Both the position numbers and the translations under genes were made by a program. Of a DNA stretch of 64,000 nt, positions 35,128 to 45,060 are shown piece after piece. Below the pieces are notes generated by a model, which was not told the DNA's origin, searched no databases, and was given only the letters and a program-made list of their open reading frames with translations. The stretch comes from Mantis religiosa (lineage: Eukaryota > Arthropoda > Insecta > Mantodea > Mantidae): positions 22,700,376-22,764,375 of the forward strand of contig CM060950.1 of assembly GCA_030765055.1 (NCBI GenBank), in the 5' to 3' direction. Numbering within the stretch: position 1 is the first letter of the stretch; each line of letters begins with the position of its first letter.

Positions 35128-36069
35128 GGCCTTTCTGTGCATGAAATACTGGCTATTCTTGAGGAGAAGGAGGAGGAGGAGGAGGAGGAGGAGGAGGAGG
35201 AGGAGGAGGAGGAGGAGGAGGAGGAGGAGGAGGAGGAGGAGGAGGAGGAGGAGGAGGAGGAGGAGGAGGAGGAGGAGGAGGAGGAGGAGGAGGAGGAGGA
35301 GGAGGAGGAGGAGGAGGAGGAGGAGGAGGAGGAGGAGGAGGAGGAGGAGGAGGAGGAGGAGGAGGAGGAGGAGGAGGAGGAGGAGGAGGAGGAGGAGGAG
35401 GAGGAGGAGGAGGAGGAGGAGGAGGAGGAGGAGGAGGAGGAGGAGGAGGAGGAGGAGGAGGAGGAGGAGGAGGAGGAGGAGGAGGAGGAGGAGGAGGAGG
35501 AGGAGGAGGAGGAGGAGGAGGAGGAGGAGGAGGAGGAGGAGGAGGAGGAGGAGGAGGAGGAGGAGGAGGAGGAGGAGGAGGAGGAGGAGGAGGAGGAGGA
35601 GGAGGAGGAGGAGGAGGAGGAGGAGGAGGAGGAGGAGGAGGAGGAGGAGGAGGAGGAGGAGGAGGAGGAGGAGGAGGAGGAGGAGGAGGAGGAGGAGGAG
35701 GAGGAGGAGGAGGAGGAGGAGGAAGAGGATGCCACATATATATTTATAGAGCCTCCTGAGCCTAATGTGGAGTTGGATGAAGATTCTGCTGAAGAAGATG
35801 AAGGTGGAAAGATGGACAATCTTAGACCAAGGCTGGTGCGGGAGTGATTTGAAAGCAGGTTAGGTGCTGAACATGAGAATGATTGCTCTCATGATGAGGT
35901 ACAACAAAATGTCCCTTTAGATGAAACAGAAAGGTTCTTAAAACCTAGAATCAGAGATTTGAGTCCAAAGGATCAGGAAAGTGTTAGTGCTATAATTCCT
36001 GACTTTGATTATGGATATTTATTTGTAAAGTTTCCAGAACATTTTTACTACAATGACTTTGATATCTAG
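35128..36069 (+). pseudogene. piggyBac-like transposase, N-terminal part with a Glu expansion
   Basis: The frame opens with MHEILAILEEKEEE (35137), runs through about 190 Glu codons, and resumes with ATYIFIEPPEPNVELDEDS and AEEDEGGKMDNL. After one stop (TGA 35845-35847) it continues in the same frame to KFPEHFYYNDFDI and a stop at 36067. An acidic N-terminus with Ile-Glu-Pro-Pro-Glu-Pro and Asp-Glu-Asp-Ser is typical of piggyBac-derived transposases, which cut and paste at TTAA. The DDE catalytic domain is absent. The original acidic tract has grown into a (GAG)n microsatellite. A separate piggyBac piece lies on the minus strand at 40135-40560. Confidence 0.65.
35161..35729. repeat. (GAG)n microsatellite, about 190 units
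   Basis: About 569 bp of GGA/GAG with single A-for-G interruptions near each end. One strand is all purine. It lies in frame within the piggyBac-like ORF. Confidence 0.97.
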
Positions 36070-36112
36070 CAATCACTATTATACCTCCTGTACAAATACA
36101 TGAAATTGCTGA

Positions 36113-36440
36113 CTTAAGATTTACTTGCTGACTCAGGTCCCCTGGTCATAAGCCTTTGGTTTTCTGCTCTCCTAACCTATATAAGAATTCTCCTATACAT
36201 CTATTTTTCTTTTCACTCATCTCCGTTAACATGCGTAATGCCACTACGTCTTTGCTCATTTTGTCCCACTTCTTATCCCATATGTTTCTCCTGCAATTTG
36301 TAAACTCTTTACATTCTATCAGGTAGTGAACAGTGCCCTCTCCACCTCCACAAAATTCACATATGCCTACCTCATTACTTCTCAACACTTTTAGATATAT
36401 TATTACTACTCTCATCCATGCTATGCCTTCTCTTCCAGTT
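36113..36440 (-). pseudogene. Non-LTR retrotransposon C-terminus with zinc knuckle
   Basis: The minus strand reads VVIIYLKVLRSNEVGICEFC, then GGGEGTVHYLIEC, then a basic Trp/Lys-rich tail with GEFLYRLGEQKT. The Cys-x2-Cys-x8-His-x4-Cys spacing is complete here. That knuckle at the extreme C-terminus of ORF2 is a common non-LTR (LINE) feature thought to bind RNA or target DNA. The frame is open for 89 codons to the stop at 36146. Sequence upstream (36420-36480) is only loosely similar to coding. It belongs with the related tails at 11440, 40590 and 44250, all of them C-terminal pieces, as expected from 5' truncation. Confidence 0.65.
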
Positions 36441-36519
36441 TTGTCACATTGATTTATATATGGAAATGTAGAGTCAGACTGAAAAATTCAATTCCATAGC
36501 CGGGCAGTGTGAAAGAACA

Positions 36520-37377
36520 TAGTATGGCAATGTTTGACATTTTACAGCCATCCATTGAAAGCTGTAGAATTGTCTTTGCCTGATTTTCTTGCTATTTCTA
36601 AAGCTTTTGGGTCTGAAGCAATGGTCCAGAATTGAGAATTCCTTTAGCGCGCTCTAACAAACCAATCGAACACAGCACCATTTAGCTCGACGTACTCTAC
36701 AAATTTTGTGATGCGTTTCACATGCTCTGCTGTTCCCTTTAGCCACTCGCTTTTAGTTTTTAGTTTTTCAAAATCTCATAAATATGGTTTTACCCACTTT
36801 AAGCAATACAGTTCATTTTTAACTGTACTTTGCTTTTTCCCCGTTTTTCAATTACCTTAATTTTTTCTCCAACAATAATGTCTTATGTTTAGAACTCGTT
36901 TTAAAGAATTTGTGTACACACAAACTATGTTTTAAAAATCACGGAAGTTCACAGTTTTCTTCTACTCGCACTTGATCACTTGTAACAGCGAAACTGAGAA
37001 CGAACACACTACAAAACAGTCATATCCTTACTATGTGTGTTGGGAGAGAGTTGAGAGAGTTAATGCTTTGTTTTCACTTTTCCTGGAAGGATTACACTTT
37101 ATGACTTTATCATTCGTGGAACTTCTGTGCAAGAATATCGCCCTCAAAATTATTACACATTTTAAAATACCTACGTTGTAACCCATTACACATAAAGTAA
37201 TCCGTTTTAATCAGGTTGTTTACTCAAAAGGTTCCCGAAAAATATTTCCGTTTCCACGTTGGGCAGTTTTCCGGCTTAGAGTATAATTTTACATAGGAAA
37301 TAGTCCCGTCCCGAAATTTGTTTTCCATTTATCCACATTTCCGTCATATAAGAGGTCCTTTTAGGCAGGTTTTACTG
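36520..37377 (-). mobile_element. Tigger right half (second copy)
   Basis: It aligns throughout with 10245-11109 (for example gcgtttcacatgc, acttgatcacttgtaa and tttccacgtt), and ends at the terminal repeat ggcaggttttactg followed by TA. The left half is missing; it starts abruptly after a piece of the tRNA unit at 36460-36515. Confidence 0.85.
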
Positions 37378-38084
37378 TATTATATAAGTTCTAATCTGCT
37401 TACTGTCACATCTAGAACACTTCACTGTATTTTCGTCCATTATTTTCATATTGCTTAACTTAGTACATGTGTCATGAAGATATTATAAACCACAAAACAA
37501 CTTCGGCCTTGCATCATTTGCATCAGTCTTACCCCACCCTTTAGGTTATGTAAACAAGCAAGAGCAAGCGCTTGGGCGCGTCCGCTGGATTAATAGCGAC
37601 ATAAAACATTATATACATGTGTACTGTATTTTAAGGTTATACCAACATTGCAGATAAAGTATTTACAGCAGTAAAGCGGAACCCATCCAACCACGTGAAA
37701 AAGATATACCGATTCCTACTATAGAACAAGGCTAGCAACGAATTCTACTCCAAACAATGAAGATTTTGATGGTGGAGAGACAAGATGAGCATTTCGGTCT
37801 TCTTAGTTGCAATGTGGGTGTAATTATACCTATATATTGTGCTATAACTCAGTACAACTTTATGAATTAACGTTAATTTACTCATTAATGGTCGCAAACA
37901 GAAACACTTGGCTGGAATTTCCAACATTACAGATGCGTATGGCGGACTTAAATAGCAATAATCCGTAAGTTGCTGTAGTATCTATAATAAAATCCAACAG
38001 TAACAAAATAATAAATATTTTGTACGCATGAAAAGAGAACCTTTTTAAGCGTTTTTATTTTCGTTTAGTCAGGATTACATATCA
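37378..38084. other. No recognisable gene
   Basis: Unassigned; only short frames. Confidence 0.5.
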
Positions 38085-38935
38085 ATTTTAAATTGCTCAT
38101 GTAAAGAAGACGTATTTCAGGCCTTTGATAAACTATGGCATAAAGACCTTCTTTTTAAAATTAAAGAGAAATCTACCTGGAGAATTCAGTGCAGTCATAC
38201 AATGCTATCTCAAAGATAGAACATTCCGAGTTAAACAAGGAAGTGAATACTCTGCACTTAAAGATAACACTGCGGGAGTGCCATAAGGTAGTGTACTCGG
38301 ACCGATATTATACTTGTGTACACAAGACGTCCCACAAGATGAGGGAACTGAGATTGCAACTTTTGCCGACGACACAGCAGTAATGCCAGTGGGGGGACAC
38401 CGTTGAAGAGGTTACAGAAAAACTTCAAAAACAATCAGCAGAGTCAGTATTTAGACAAAAAGTGGCGAATAAAATTAAATGAAACAAAGTCAGCCTATAC
38501 AAACTCTACAAACAGGAAAACAGAAAATGTACCCATTGAACTAAATGGACAAACTGTTCCCTGCGAAAAAGAGGTAAAATATTTAGGCCTGGTACTAGAT
38601 CTAAAGTTAATTGGAAATAGCATGTAAAAAGGAAAAGAAGTTAACTAGATCTAAGATTTAGAAAACTGTATTGGCTACTGGTGCATTACTCAGAATTAAG
38701 TCAACACAACAAACTGTTGATTTATAAACAAGTGCTGAAACATGTATGGATGTACGGCATGCCCCTATGGGGTTGCACCAAGAAAGCGAATGTCGAAATC
38801 ATTCAGACATTTGAGAATAAGGTACTAAGGGTTATAGTAAAAGCACCTTGTTATGTACGCAATGACAATATCTTCAGGGACTTGAACAACAACTTAGTTG
38901 TAACAAGATAACAAGCGAATGCAACGCTCGTTAGT
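38085..38935 (+). pseudogene. Jockey-type non-LTR reverse transcriptase fragment
   Basis: Several frames together read DVFQAFDKLWHKDLLFKIK, then a Pro-Gly-Ser-type loop region, then ATFADDTAVM. The Phe-Ala-Asp-Asp box (about 38362-38373) holds the metal-binding aspartates. Next come KKWRIKLNETKSAYTNSTNR, VKYLGLVLDLKL, KLLIYKQVLKHVWMYGMPLW and the C-terminal core. This order of fingers, palm, thumb and connection is that of Jockey-clade reverse transcriptases, which copy element RNA at a nicked target. At least five frameshifts or stops occur. The 5' part of ORF2, including the endonuclease, is missing, as usual for LINE insertions. Confidence 0.8.
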
Positions 38936-39094
38936 GAAGGTCAATAAGCGTCAATGCTCTGCCACGTAGTACAGAGAAATTTATACAATAATTATAAAAT
39001 AGGCTATACCATTTGGAGTCTAAAGGATTCTGATTTTACAGACGTCATATAGTTCAGGCCAGGTTCCACAGCGTACATACGTATCGCAGGAACA

Positions 39095-39605
39095 TGAACG
39101 GAGTGAAATGGCCAAGGTGGTTTTGTCTGCAGTCCGGGTTCGATTCCCGTGGCTGACCTAACTGACCTATGGGTTTTTTCGGGGGTTTCCCGGGTAACCA
39201 GGCAACTGCATGGTAGATTAATTACATCACCTGAATTCCCTGTCCTTTCATTTCATCTTCATTATTATTTCACTTCATCTTTCATCTGGTGGTCTCTTTC
39301 AAGTAGAAGTATCGGTGGGAGTTTCGGCAGCAGGATGATATGCTCTATGTAAAGACGTCCTGCTTCGGTAGGACAGTTGCCGGTCTCCGAACCCAAGTCT
39401 CGTGGTGGGGCTGTTCCCGAACTACAGTAGGGTGGGATGGCCTGCCGGTGGAGTTTCCATCTAGTAAAATGTAGATACCCTGTCGTGGTTCCTTGGGACG
39501 GTCGCCCTGTCTCTCCTCTCGCCTCATCATTCCTCCCGGGAAAGTCCTGCTTGGGGGCATAGTTACAAGTCTGGCTGCCATGCCGATCCACCTCCAGTAA
39601 AATCC
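39095..39605 (+). mobile_element. SINE family 2, shortened copy
   Basis: Head gtgaaatggccaaggtgg and B box gggttcgattcccgtgg, then the body with internal deletions, ending at ccgatccacctccagtaaaat. Confidence 0.78.
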
Positions 39606-40042
39606 AGTTCCAGTTTCAAGAACGTGATAATTCGAATATCAGAGTACCTATCCCTACAACGGGGAATATTAAAATTGTGACCTTTTCTAGTTCTGCTTGT
39701 CTTTAGAGGTTCTTTGGCTGGAGCCAAGTGAAGTAAGGGGCTATTAAATTTGAACTGCTTTGAAATTAGAGGTCTTTATAGGATATTAGGAGATTGAGTG
39801 TGTGTTAGCTTTGAAGTTAAAATAAATTTAAAGGTATAGCAACATTTCCCTCTGTGAAGTCTTATTCTTTGTTCCTAAATGTAATCTTTCAATCCTAACC
39901 CATTTCTGCCTGAATTGATTTTCACATCTGAATTTTGGAAAGTATATATTTATATGTTTATTGTTATCAAAGAAACATACTACAAGAAGCAAAACAACAA
40001 AATAATTAACAATAGAATCTAAAGGGAGTGTAACATATGTGT

Positions 40043-40046
<4 letters not shown>
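39606..40046. other. No recognisable gene
   Basis: Unassigned. Confidence 0.5.

Positions 40047-40098
<52 letters not shown>
40047..40098. repeat. (AT)n microsatellite
   Basis: Pure AT dinucleotides, about 26 units. Confidence 0.95.
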
Positions 40099-40101
<3 letters not shown>

Positions 40102-40134
40102 TTTAGGCCAGAGTACTCACTTTCTATGATATAA

Positions 40135-40560
40135 TAGAAAACACTCTATGCACCAACCAGTATCACATTCGCAGCACATTGTTCTTGGATTTCCTCTACA
40201 GTTTTCTGTAGAAAATTTCTGAAGTTCTGACGAAGTTTCCACATTTTATCGTTTATATTGATCTGTGTGTTATCAAATGAGTGAATGAATCTCGTAATCG
40301 TTTCAAATCTGTCTCTTCACATCATATTGTGAACCATTTCCTTTCTCATATCCAACCCTGAATCCCAGTAACTTCCTCTGCTAGGTAGCGGATTATAGCC
40401 CTAGAGAATTAGAATACCTAGAAAGCGTTTTTTATCTCTTCCTATGTTATTTTGGGATCAGTTCTTGAACGAAGCATATATTGTTGATTCAGTCATGAGA
40501 AATTTAATTATTTTATCATACCAAAACAAAAATGAGGGGAATAATAATTGAAATAATACT
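40135..40560 (-). pseudogene. piggyBac-like transposase fragment
   Basis: Minus-strand pieces in order are KFLMTESTIYASFKN, RDKKRFLGILIL, GYNPLPSRGSYWDSGLD, MRKEMVHNMM, RDRFETITRFIHSFDNTQI and NINDKMWKLRQNF. This is the region ahead of the first catalytic Asp in the piggyBac DDE domain (Tyr-Trp, then Arg-Asp-Arg-Phe and Phe-Ile-His, then Asn-Asp-Lys-x-x-Lys). It needs three frame changes and one stop. It is on the opposite strand from the piggyBac N-terminus at 35128 and is probably a different insertion. Confidence 0.65.
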
Positions 40561-40589
40561 GAAATTCTGGTATAAGTGTATTATAGGGT

Positions 40590-40866
40590 AGAAAGGAGAA
40601 TTACTGAATCTGTGCACGAAGTATCAGAAAAGCATTAAGAACACAAATAGTTGGTGGTCGCAATTGGTAAGAATGGTATCGAAGATAGCAATGGGAGATT
40701 TATGGAGAGCAGAGCAGTCAAACCATAGTGGTTTTTGGAAGGAAGTTAGAAACAGAGTACAAGACATAGATAGGCAGGAGATTTGAGAAAGTATAGAAGA
40801 AAAGGAATTTTGAAATATTTTAAGCAATTAAAGACAGAATGGGGTAGGGAAAATATATATAAAAAA
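40590..40866 (+). pseudogene. Non-LTR retrotransposon C-terminal fragment
   Basis: Reads SGFWKEVRNRVQDIDRQEI, then FEILFKQLKTEW after a frameshift, similar in spacing to the segment before the zinc knuckle in the copy at 12360-12560 (GIWKEVKTRFEDIEKQE). It is cut off before the knuckle by the tRNA-unit repeat at 40868. An old 5'- and 3'-truncated relic. Confidence 0.5.
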
Positions 40867-40867
40867 T

Positions 40868-41170
40868 GAATGGAAATTAATTTTTCTTTCACACTGGCCG
40901 TGGGTAGGCTAAATTGTGGAAACGTAGAGTCAGACTGAAAAATTCAATGCCCTAGCCGGGGTTTGAACTACGGATCTTCTGGTTTCCGTCCAGCCGCTCT
41001 ACCATTGAGCTACCATGGCCAACGAGCCCATATGACATTAAATTCTCCAACTGACTGGTATTTTCCCGGTAAACCACTTAGCAGTTCTCATAAACAACCG
41101 AGACAACTACCTTAATGGCGACTTACAACATGTAAGTACTTTAGTGCCCGGGCTTTATAGTTAACCAATA
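40868..41170 (-). repeat. tRNA-unit repeat (family 3), copy a
   Basis: Begins with the unit end (aatggaaattaat on the plus strand). The tRNA-like part is at about 40950-41021, with gttcaaa changed to gttcaaacc. It ends at the next unit, giving a two-unit tandem of about 303-bp step. Confidence 0.8.
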
Positions 41171-41425
41171 TTAGGTCAATTAATGGAAATTAATTGTTCT
41201 TTCAAACTGGCCGTGGGTAGGCTAAATTGTGGAAACGTAGAGTCAGACTGAAAAATTCAATGCCATAGCCGGGATTTGAACCACGGATCTTCTGGTTTTC
41301 GTCCATCCGCTCTACCATTGAGCTACTATGGCCAACGTGCCGACATGACATTAAATTCTCCAACTGACTCGTGTTTTTCCCGGTAAACCACTTAGGAGTT
41401 CTCAATAAACACATGAGACAACTAC
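41171..41425 (-). repeat. tRNA-unit repeat (family 3), copy b
   Basis: Second tandem unit with tRNA-like part at about 41262-41334, reading ccatagccgggatttgaacca on the plus strand. It stops at an inverted junction near 41426. Confidence 0.8.
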
Positions 41426-41645
41426 CTTAAGGAACTCTTAAACTCCTAAGGGTTTACCGGGAGAAACACGAGTCAGTTGGAGAATTTAATGTCATGTCGT
41501 TACGTTGGCCATAGTAGCTCAATGGTTAGAGCGGCTGTACGGAAACCAGAAGATCCGTGGTTCAAATCCCGGCTATGGTATTGAATTTTTCAGTCTGACT
41601 CTACCTTTCCATACTTTAGCCTACACACGGCTAGTGTGAAAGAAC
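41426..41645 (+). repeat. tRNA-unit repeat (family 3), inverted copy c
   Basis: Opposite orientation to copies a and b. It starts aactcctaagggtttaccgg, has a tRNA-like segment gccatagtagctcaatgg ... gttcaaatcccggctatgg, and ends at gaacaattaatttc. Together b and c form an inverted repeat with arms over 200 bp and a very short centre. Confidence 0.85.
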
Positions 41646-41663
41646 AATTAATTTCTTTGAAAG

Positions 41664-41860
41664 TTGTTTTGAAAATTTTTGTTAACCCAAGGATGGTAAG
41701 TAATTTTTTTAAATTATGATCATATTTTATTCTTTATACGTAACAATATTGACAAATTTAAATATCAAAAAACTGTTAATCATATTTCTACCCTTAAAAA
41801 TATGATTATAATTTTAAAAATTTACTTACAATCCTTGGGTTAAATAACATTTTCCAAAAA
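41664..41860. repeat. Inverted repeat ahead of the Penelope-like tail, arms of about 68 bp
   Basis: gttaacccaaggatggtaag (41681) and its inverse cttacaatccttgggttaaa (41826) lie in arms of about 68 bp that match over most of their length, separated by about 60 bp. Confidence 0.7.
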
Positions 41861-41879
41861 TGTTTAAAGAGTTTTGTAT

Positions 41880-42340
41880 AGCTTTAGTTCCTCAAAATAA
41901 ATACAGTATTAAAGTTTACTACATTTCTCTAAAAAAGATAAAATTCCTGATGGTAAAAAAATCTGGCATTTATCAATTTAATTGCTTAGATTGTGATCGG
42001 TTTATATTGGAAAGACCAAACTTAATTTAGAAACCAGAATGAAAGAACATTTTCGTAACATTATGTAAAACAGACTGATAAATTGGCCGTAGCAGATCAT
42101 TTTTGGTCATTTAACCATGAAATTAATCGATAAGTTTAATTATTAAAACAATTAAATGGACCCATAGATTTTAAGGTTTGGGAAAAAATATATATTTTAA
42201 AAAATAAACATCGCGTAATTAATTTTGAAATACCGACAATCGATTCTGTCTTAATGCTTCTTTCGTTTTCAGCATTTGGTAGTACCGGCAGAAATGTAGT
42301 GACCTCTAGTGATTGTAACGTTGACAATGAGATTGACTGA
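41880..42340 (+). pseudogene. Penelope-like element, GIY-YIG endonuclease tail
   Basis: The sequence reads KKSGIYQFNCLDC, then after a 1-base frameshift YIGKTKLNLETRMKEHFRN. The Gly-Ile-Tyr and Tyr-Ile-Gly signatures with the Arg and Glu-His that follow define a GIY-YIG nuclease. This nuclease is fused to the reverse transcriptase in Penelope-like elements, where it makes the nick for priming. The frame continues as GPIDFKVWEKIYILKNKHRV, then INFEIPTIDSVLM, to a stop at 42338-42340. The reverse transcriptase is not present; the sequence upstream is an inverted repeat. Two to three stops or shifts mark it as inactive for protein. A hammerhead-like motif overlaps the stop codon. Confidence 0.75.
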
Positions 42341-42377
42341 AGATGTGAATTAACATTCACGAAATCGCGATCTCAAT
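42332..42377 (+). ncRNA. Hammerhead ribozyme-like motif (type I, minimal stem III)
   Basis: In order: stem I 3' strand ATTGA (42332-42336), core CTGAAGA (42337-42343), one unpaired T, stem II GTGAAT/ATTCAC with loop TAAC (42345-42360), core GAAA (42361-42364), two-base-pair stem III with loop CGCG, ATC (42370-42372) with predicted cleavage after C42372, then stem I 5' strand TCAAT (42373-42377), fully complementary to ATTGA. Penelope-like elements are known to carry such minimal hammerheads. The extra T before stem II and the short stem I are the weak points. It would process the element RNA. Confidence 0.65.
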
Positions 42378-42599
42378 AAGAAAATGTACATCATTTCTTG
42401 CTACAAATTATTACTTTCTGTACTAAACGTTGTCTGTGTCTCCATCAAACATCAGAAATTGTCTAGTCACAGAGTGATTATCAATAACGTGATCATTCTG
42501 CAATCCTTCAATTTATTTTCCGTTACCATGTGTTAAATCGCTAACACACTTGTGCAAGATCACGGAGCAGATGTCACTGGGATATCTATAAACATCACA
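42378..42599. other. No recognisable gene
   Basis: Unassigned sequence after the Penelope-like tail. Confidence 0.4.
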
Positions 42600-42668
42600 A
42601 CAAAACAGATTGTAACTGTAGATGATGCTCTGTGTGAGTTTAAGATTCATTAACCGGATAACTATCTC

Positions 42669-43140
42669 TTGTTCATTTTGATGCATGTACGAGAACGGTA
42701 TTTCGAACTATATGGTATTGCTAAAGGAAGTTTGTGTTATCATTATGTACAGTCAATTGTTAGCCGTTGTCAAAACAAATGTTGTGCTGATTCATTCGTT
42801 AGTTTGGATTTGACAGACATTTCAATAAGTGGTAAACGTGTTTTTGCTAAACTGGAAAAAGTGCAGTATCGTTCAGTGATTCGCTTTCTACCTTTAGATG
42901 GGAGAACTTGCGAGGAGATAAAATCGAAATTTGTTTATGTTTATGGAGACCTTTCGCTTTCTAGAACAACAGTTAGTTATTGGTTTATAACGAATTGAAA
43001 TGTGGTCGAACATCCGTTTTTGACAAAGAGCATCCAGGACGTCATAAAAAGGTCCACGATATGATTCTCGCTGACCATCGAACGAAAGTTAAAGCGGTTC
43101 CTTTCGGTCGCTCATAAATTTGCGCCAACTTCAGGGAATT
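42669..43140 (+). pseudogene. mariner transposase, N-terminal helix-turn-helix fragment
   Basis: The open frame 42669-42998 ends with LEKVQYRSVIRFLPLDGRTC, EEIKSKFVYVYGDLSLSRTT and VSYWF. This matches the first DNA-binding helix-turn-helix of mariner transposases (Arg-Ser-Val-Ile-Arg-Phe-Leu ... Tyr-Gly-Asp ... Tyr-Trp-Phe). After the stop the reading continues in other frames with a remnant of the Gly-Arg-Pro linker and the start of the second helix-turn-helix (about 43000-43110), then ends. The first 50 codons of the open frame are not mariner and probably belong to older sequence. No catalytic domain follows. It is not part of the mariner at 48186, which starts further into the protein. 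Confidence 0.6.
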
Positions 43141-43591
43141 TACAAGTCATTTGGATTGTTTTTGGCACTTGTTTGTGATTGATTGGTTGATTTATTAGTG
43201 CTGGGCTACTTCTCTGGTTGTTTCCACGGCTGCTCAACTGCTATTATTTAGGTAAAGCATGATGGGTATGGAGATGTCATGGCAATCTGACTAGAGACAA
43301 TACCAGTAGATAGTTGACTAATTTCAGTTTATTAACATATTTACACTGTGGTTCCACCACAGACACACCTTGAATTTGCAATTGTCAGACCAATACGTTG
43401 TGCTATGACCTCCCTAAGCGTCCGTGCCGTTGTATTTCGTAAGATCTGTCTTTTGAAAAGTCTAAGTAGCACTTTTTGCAACATTCTTTCGGTGGAACAT
43501 TTATCAACTCATATGATTCAGTATTTTACATTCACATTTATTACATTTAAAACTATACGTGTTTATACAATTATTATTTATATTACACTTA
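43141..43591. other. No recognisable gene
   Basis: Unassigned; nothing supported. Confidence 0.45.
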
Positions 43592-43744
43592 GGGTAGAGC
43601 GGGGTTATTCCGCTCATTTCAAATTAATGGTGTTATAAAAGAAATAAAAATAATGTTTATGTTAAACATAGAGTATAACAGTCTTTATTAATCCCTTAAA
43701 GTGTACTGATGTTACAAACATACATATTTTATACATTTTTTACA

Positions 43745-43945
43745 TTTCATAATTTACATATGTTTATGAGAACTCCTATGTGGTTTACCGGGAGAAACAC
43801 GAGTCAGCTGGAGAATTTAATGTCACGTCGGCATGTTGGCCATAGTAGCTCAAATGGTTAGAGCGGTTGGACGGAAATCAGAAGATCCGTGGTTTCAAAT
43901 CCCGGCTATGGCATTGGATTTTTCAGTCTGGCTCTACCCCTTCAT
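43745..43945 (+). repeat. tRNA-unit repeat (family 3), single copy
   Basis: From gtttatgagaactcctatg to gtctggctctacccc, with tRNA-like part 43839-43913 (gccatagtagctcaaatgg ... cggctatggc), nested in the pogo-like element. Confidence 0.85.
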
Positions 43946-44084
43946 AAATATTTTACTTGCTATAGTTGTGATCAAATAAAACAGCGAATGTTGCATAGAA
44001 ATAAAATCTCAGAATTAACGAGGCTATTACGCCCGGCCCTGGGGCTATTAGCGCTCACAATACTTTGCATTTTAATTAAATGCA

Positions 44085-44264
44085 TTTGCCACAAATGAAG
44101 TTTTTCTTACGAACTGCACCAATGCACACTTGAAACCCATAGTCCACATTTCTGGCATTTGATCCTTTGGTTGCTGATTTCGGAGAAGAGAACTTTAATC
44201 CACAAAATCCACATGGTGCATCTTCCTCATTACTGTAGCATATGTAGATTACTGCAATAGGCAA
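44085..44264 (-). pseudogene. pogo/jerky-type transposase C-terminus (PHD-like)
   Basis: The minus strand reads SNEEDAPCGFCGLKFSSPKS, then ATKGSNARNVDYGFQVCIGA, then VRKKNFICGKCI. Paired cysteines (Cys-x2-Cys at the start, Cys-x2-Cys at the end) and the Phe-Ile-Cys ending are the layout of the PHD-like zinc motif found at the C-terminus of many insect jerky/Tigger-like transposases. Some central metal ligands appear substituted. It lies at the left, transposase-C-terminal end of the element at 43592-45852, which agrees with minus-strand transcription. Confidence 0.55.
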
Positions 44265-44760
44265 GAGAGAGAAGAGTTAGCCTGGATGAGAAAAGGAATA
44301 ATATTTCTAAGAGGGATAAGAGGTAGAGAAAGGGGAATTTGTGAATTGTGAGGGGGAAAGGAAGCATAGAACACTAGGCAACAGAATGCGAGGAGGTTGC
44401 AATATGGTGAAAAAAGGTTTGGGAAGAAAAATGGGAGAAAGTAGAGAAGAGGGCTATATTAACGGGCAGGGAGGAAAAGAAGGTAAGAAGTATTGGTGAA
44501 TTCTTGCAGAAAGTAAAAGAAAATGGGCCAGAAATGTAACAAATGTAAGAAGGGAAGAGCAGGGGGAAGAAAGGGACTAATTAAGTAATCAAGGAGGTAT
44601 GGAGGTTAAGAGTTACCTGGCAGAGCAAAAGACCAGGGTGTTATGCAAGCCAAGGTAGCAACAAGGTAACGACAAATAAAGGTAGCCAAAAGTTGTAAAT
44701 TGTAAAATTTTGGAACATGCACAATAAATATATCATATCATATATCATATTCCATTTGGA
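44250..44760 (+). pseudogene. Non-LTR retrotransposon 3' end with zinc knuckle and ATATC tail
   Basis: The plus strand reads ELAWMRKGIIFLRGIRGRER, then GICELCGGKEGIEH, then a stop-interrupted Lys/Glu-rich C-terminus (GEFLQKVKENG), and a non-coding 3' end. It closes with aataaatatatcatatcatatatcatat, a short-repeat tail. The knuckle keeps Cys-x2-Cys-x8-His, but its last Cys is displaced by a stop. It resembles 36113 on the other strand in every block. A 5'-truncated insertion inside the pogo-like element. Confidence 0.65.
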
Positions 44761-44799
44761 GTGGAACGAAGTCGTCACTTGACTCACTATTCCCACAAT

Positions 44800-45060
44800 T
44801 TAGTTTTACAATAGTTTTTTTCCGGTGTACATCCAAAGCCTCTTACTGCCAAGTATTTTAATATGGAAACTAAATCTTTCTCCTCCTCCAGACTGAACAC
44901 TGTAGGATGACCAACTGATTTCTACTCTCCTCCTCCTAATGCTTCTTGACTTTGATGTGCATGAACAGGATCCTTGAGTGTAGAGTAAGGCTGTCTGAAA
45001 AGGTCCGCTGCTCCTCTCATACTTACATCGCCATTTCATACGCTCGTAACAGCACGAGCA
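44800..45060 (-). pseudogene. pogo/jerky-type transposase N-terminal fragment
   Basis: On the minus strand one frame gives STLKDPVHAHQSQEALGGGE, then a stop, then KSVGHPTVFSLEEEKDLVSI and LKYLAVRGFGCTPEK. The Leu-Glu-Glu-Glu-Lys-Asp-Leu-Val followed by an aromatic/Gly-Phe-Gly-Cys-Thr block is the junction between the helix-turn-helix and the second DNA-binding box of CENP-B/Tigger-like transposases. It lies upstream, on the minus strand, of the C-terminal piece at 44085; the catalytic domain that should sit between has been deleted or replaced by the LINE tail. Non-functional. Confidence 0.5.

Noticed and set aside
35091..35819. Poly-Ser, poly-Pro and poly-Arg frames across the GAG tract
   Set aside because: Only the Glu frame connects to recognisable piggyBac sequence; the other frames are shadows.
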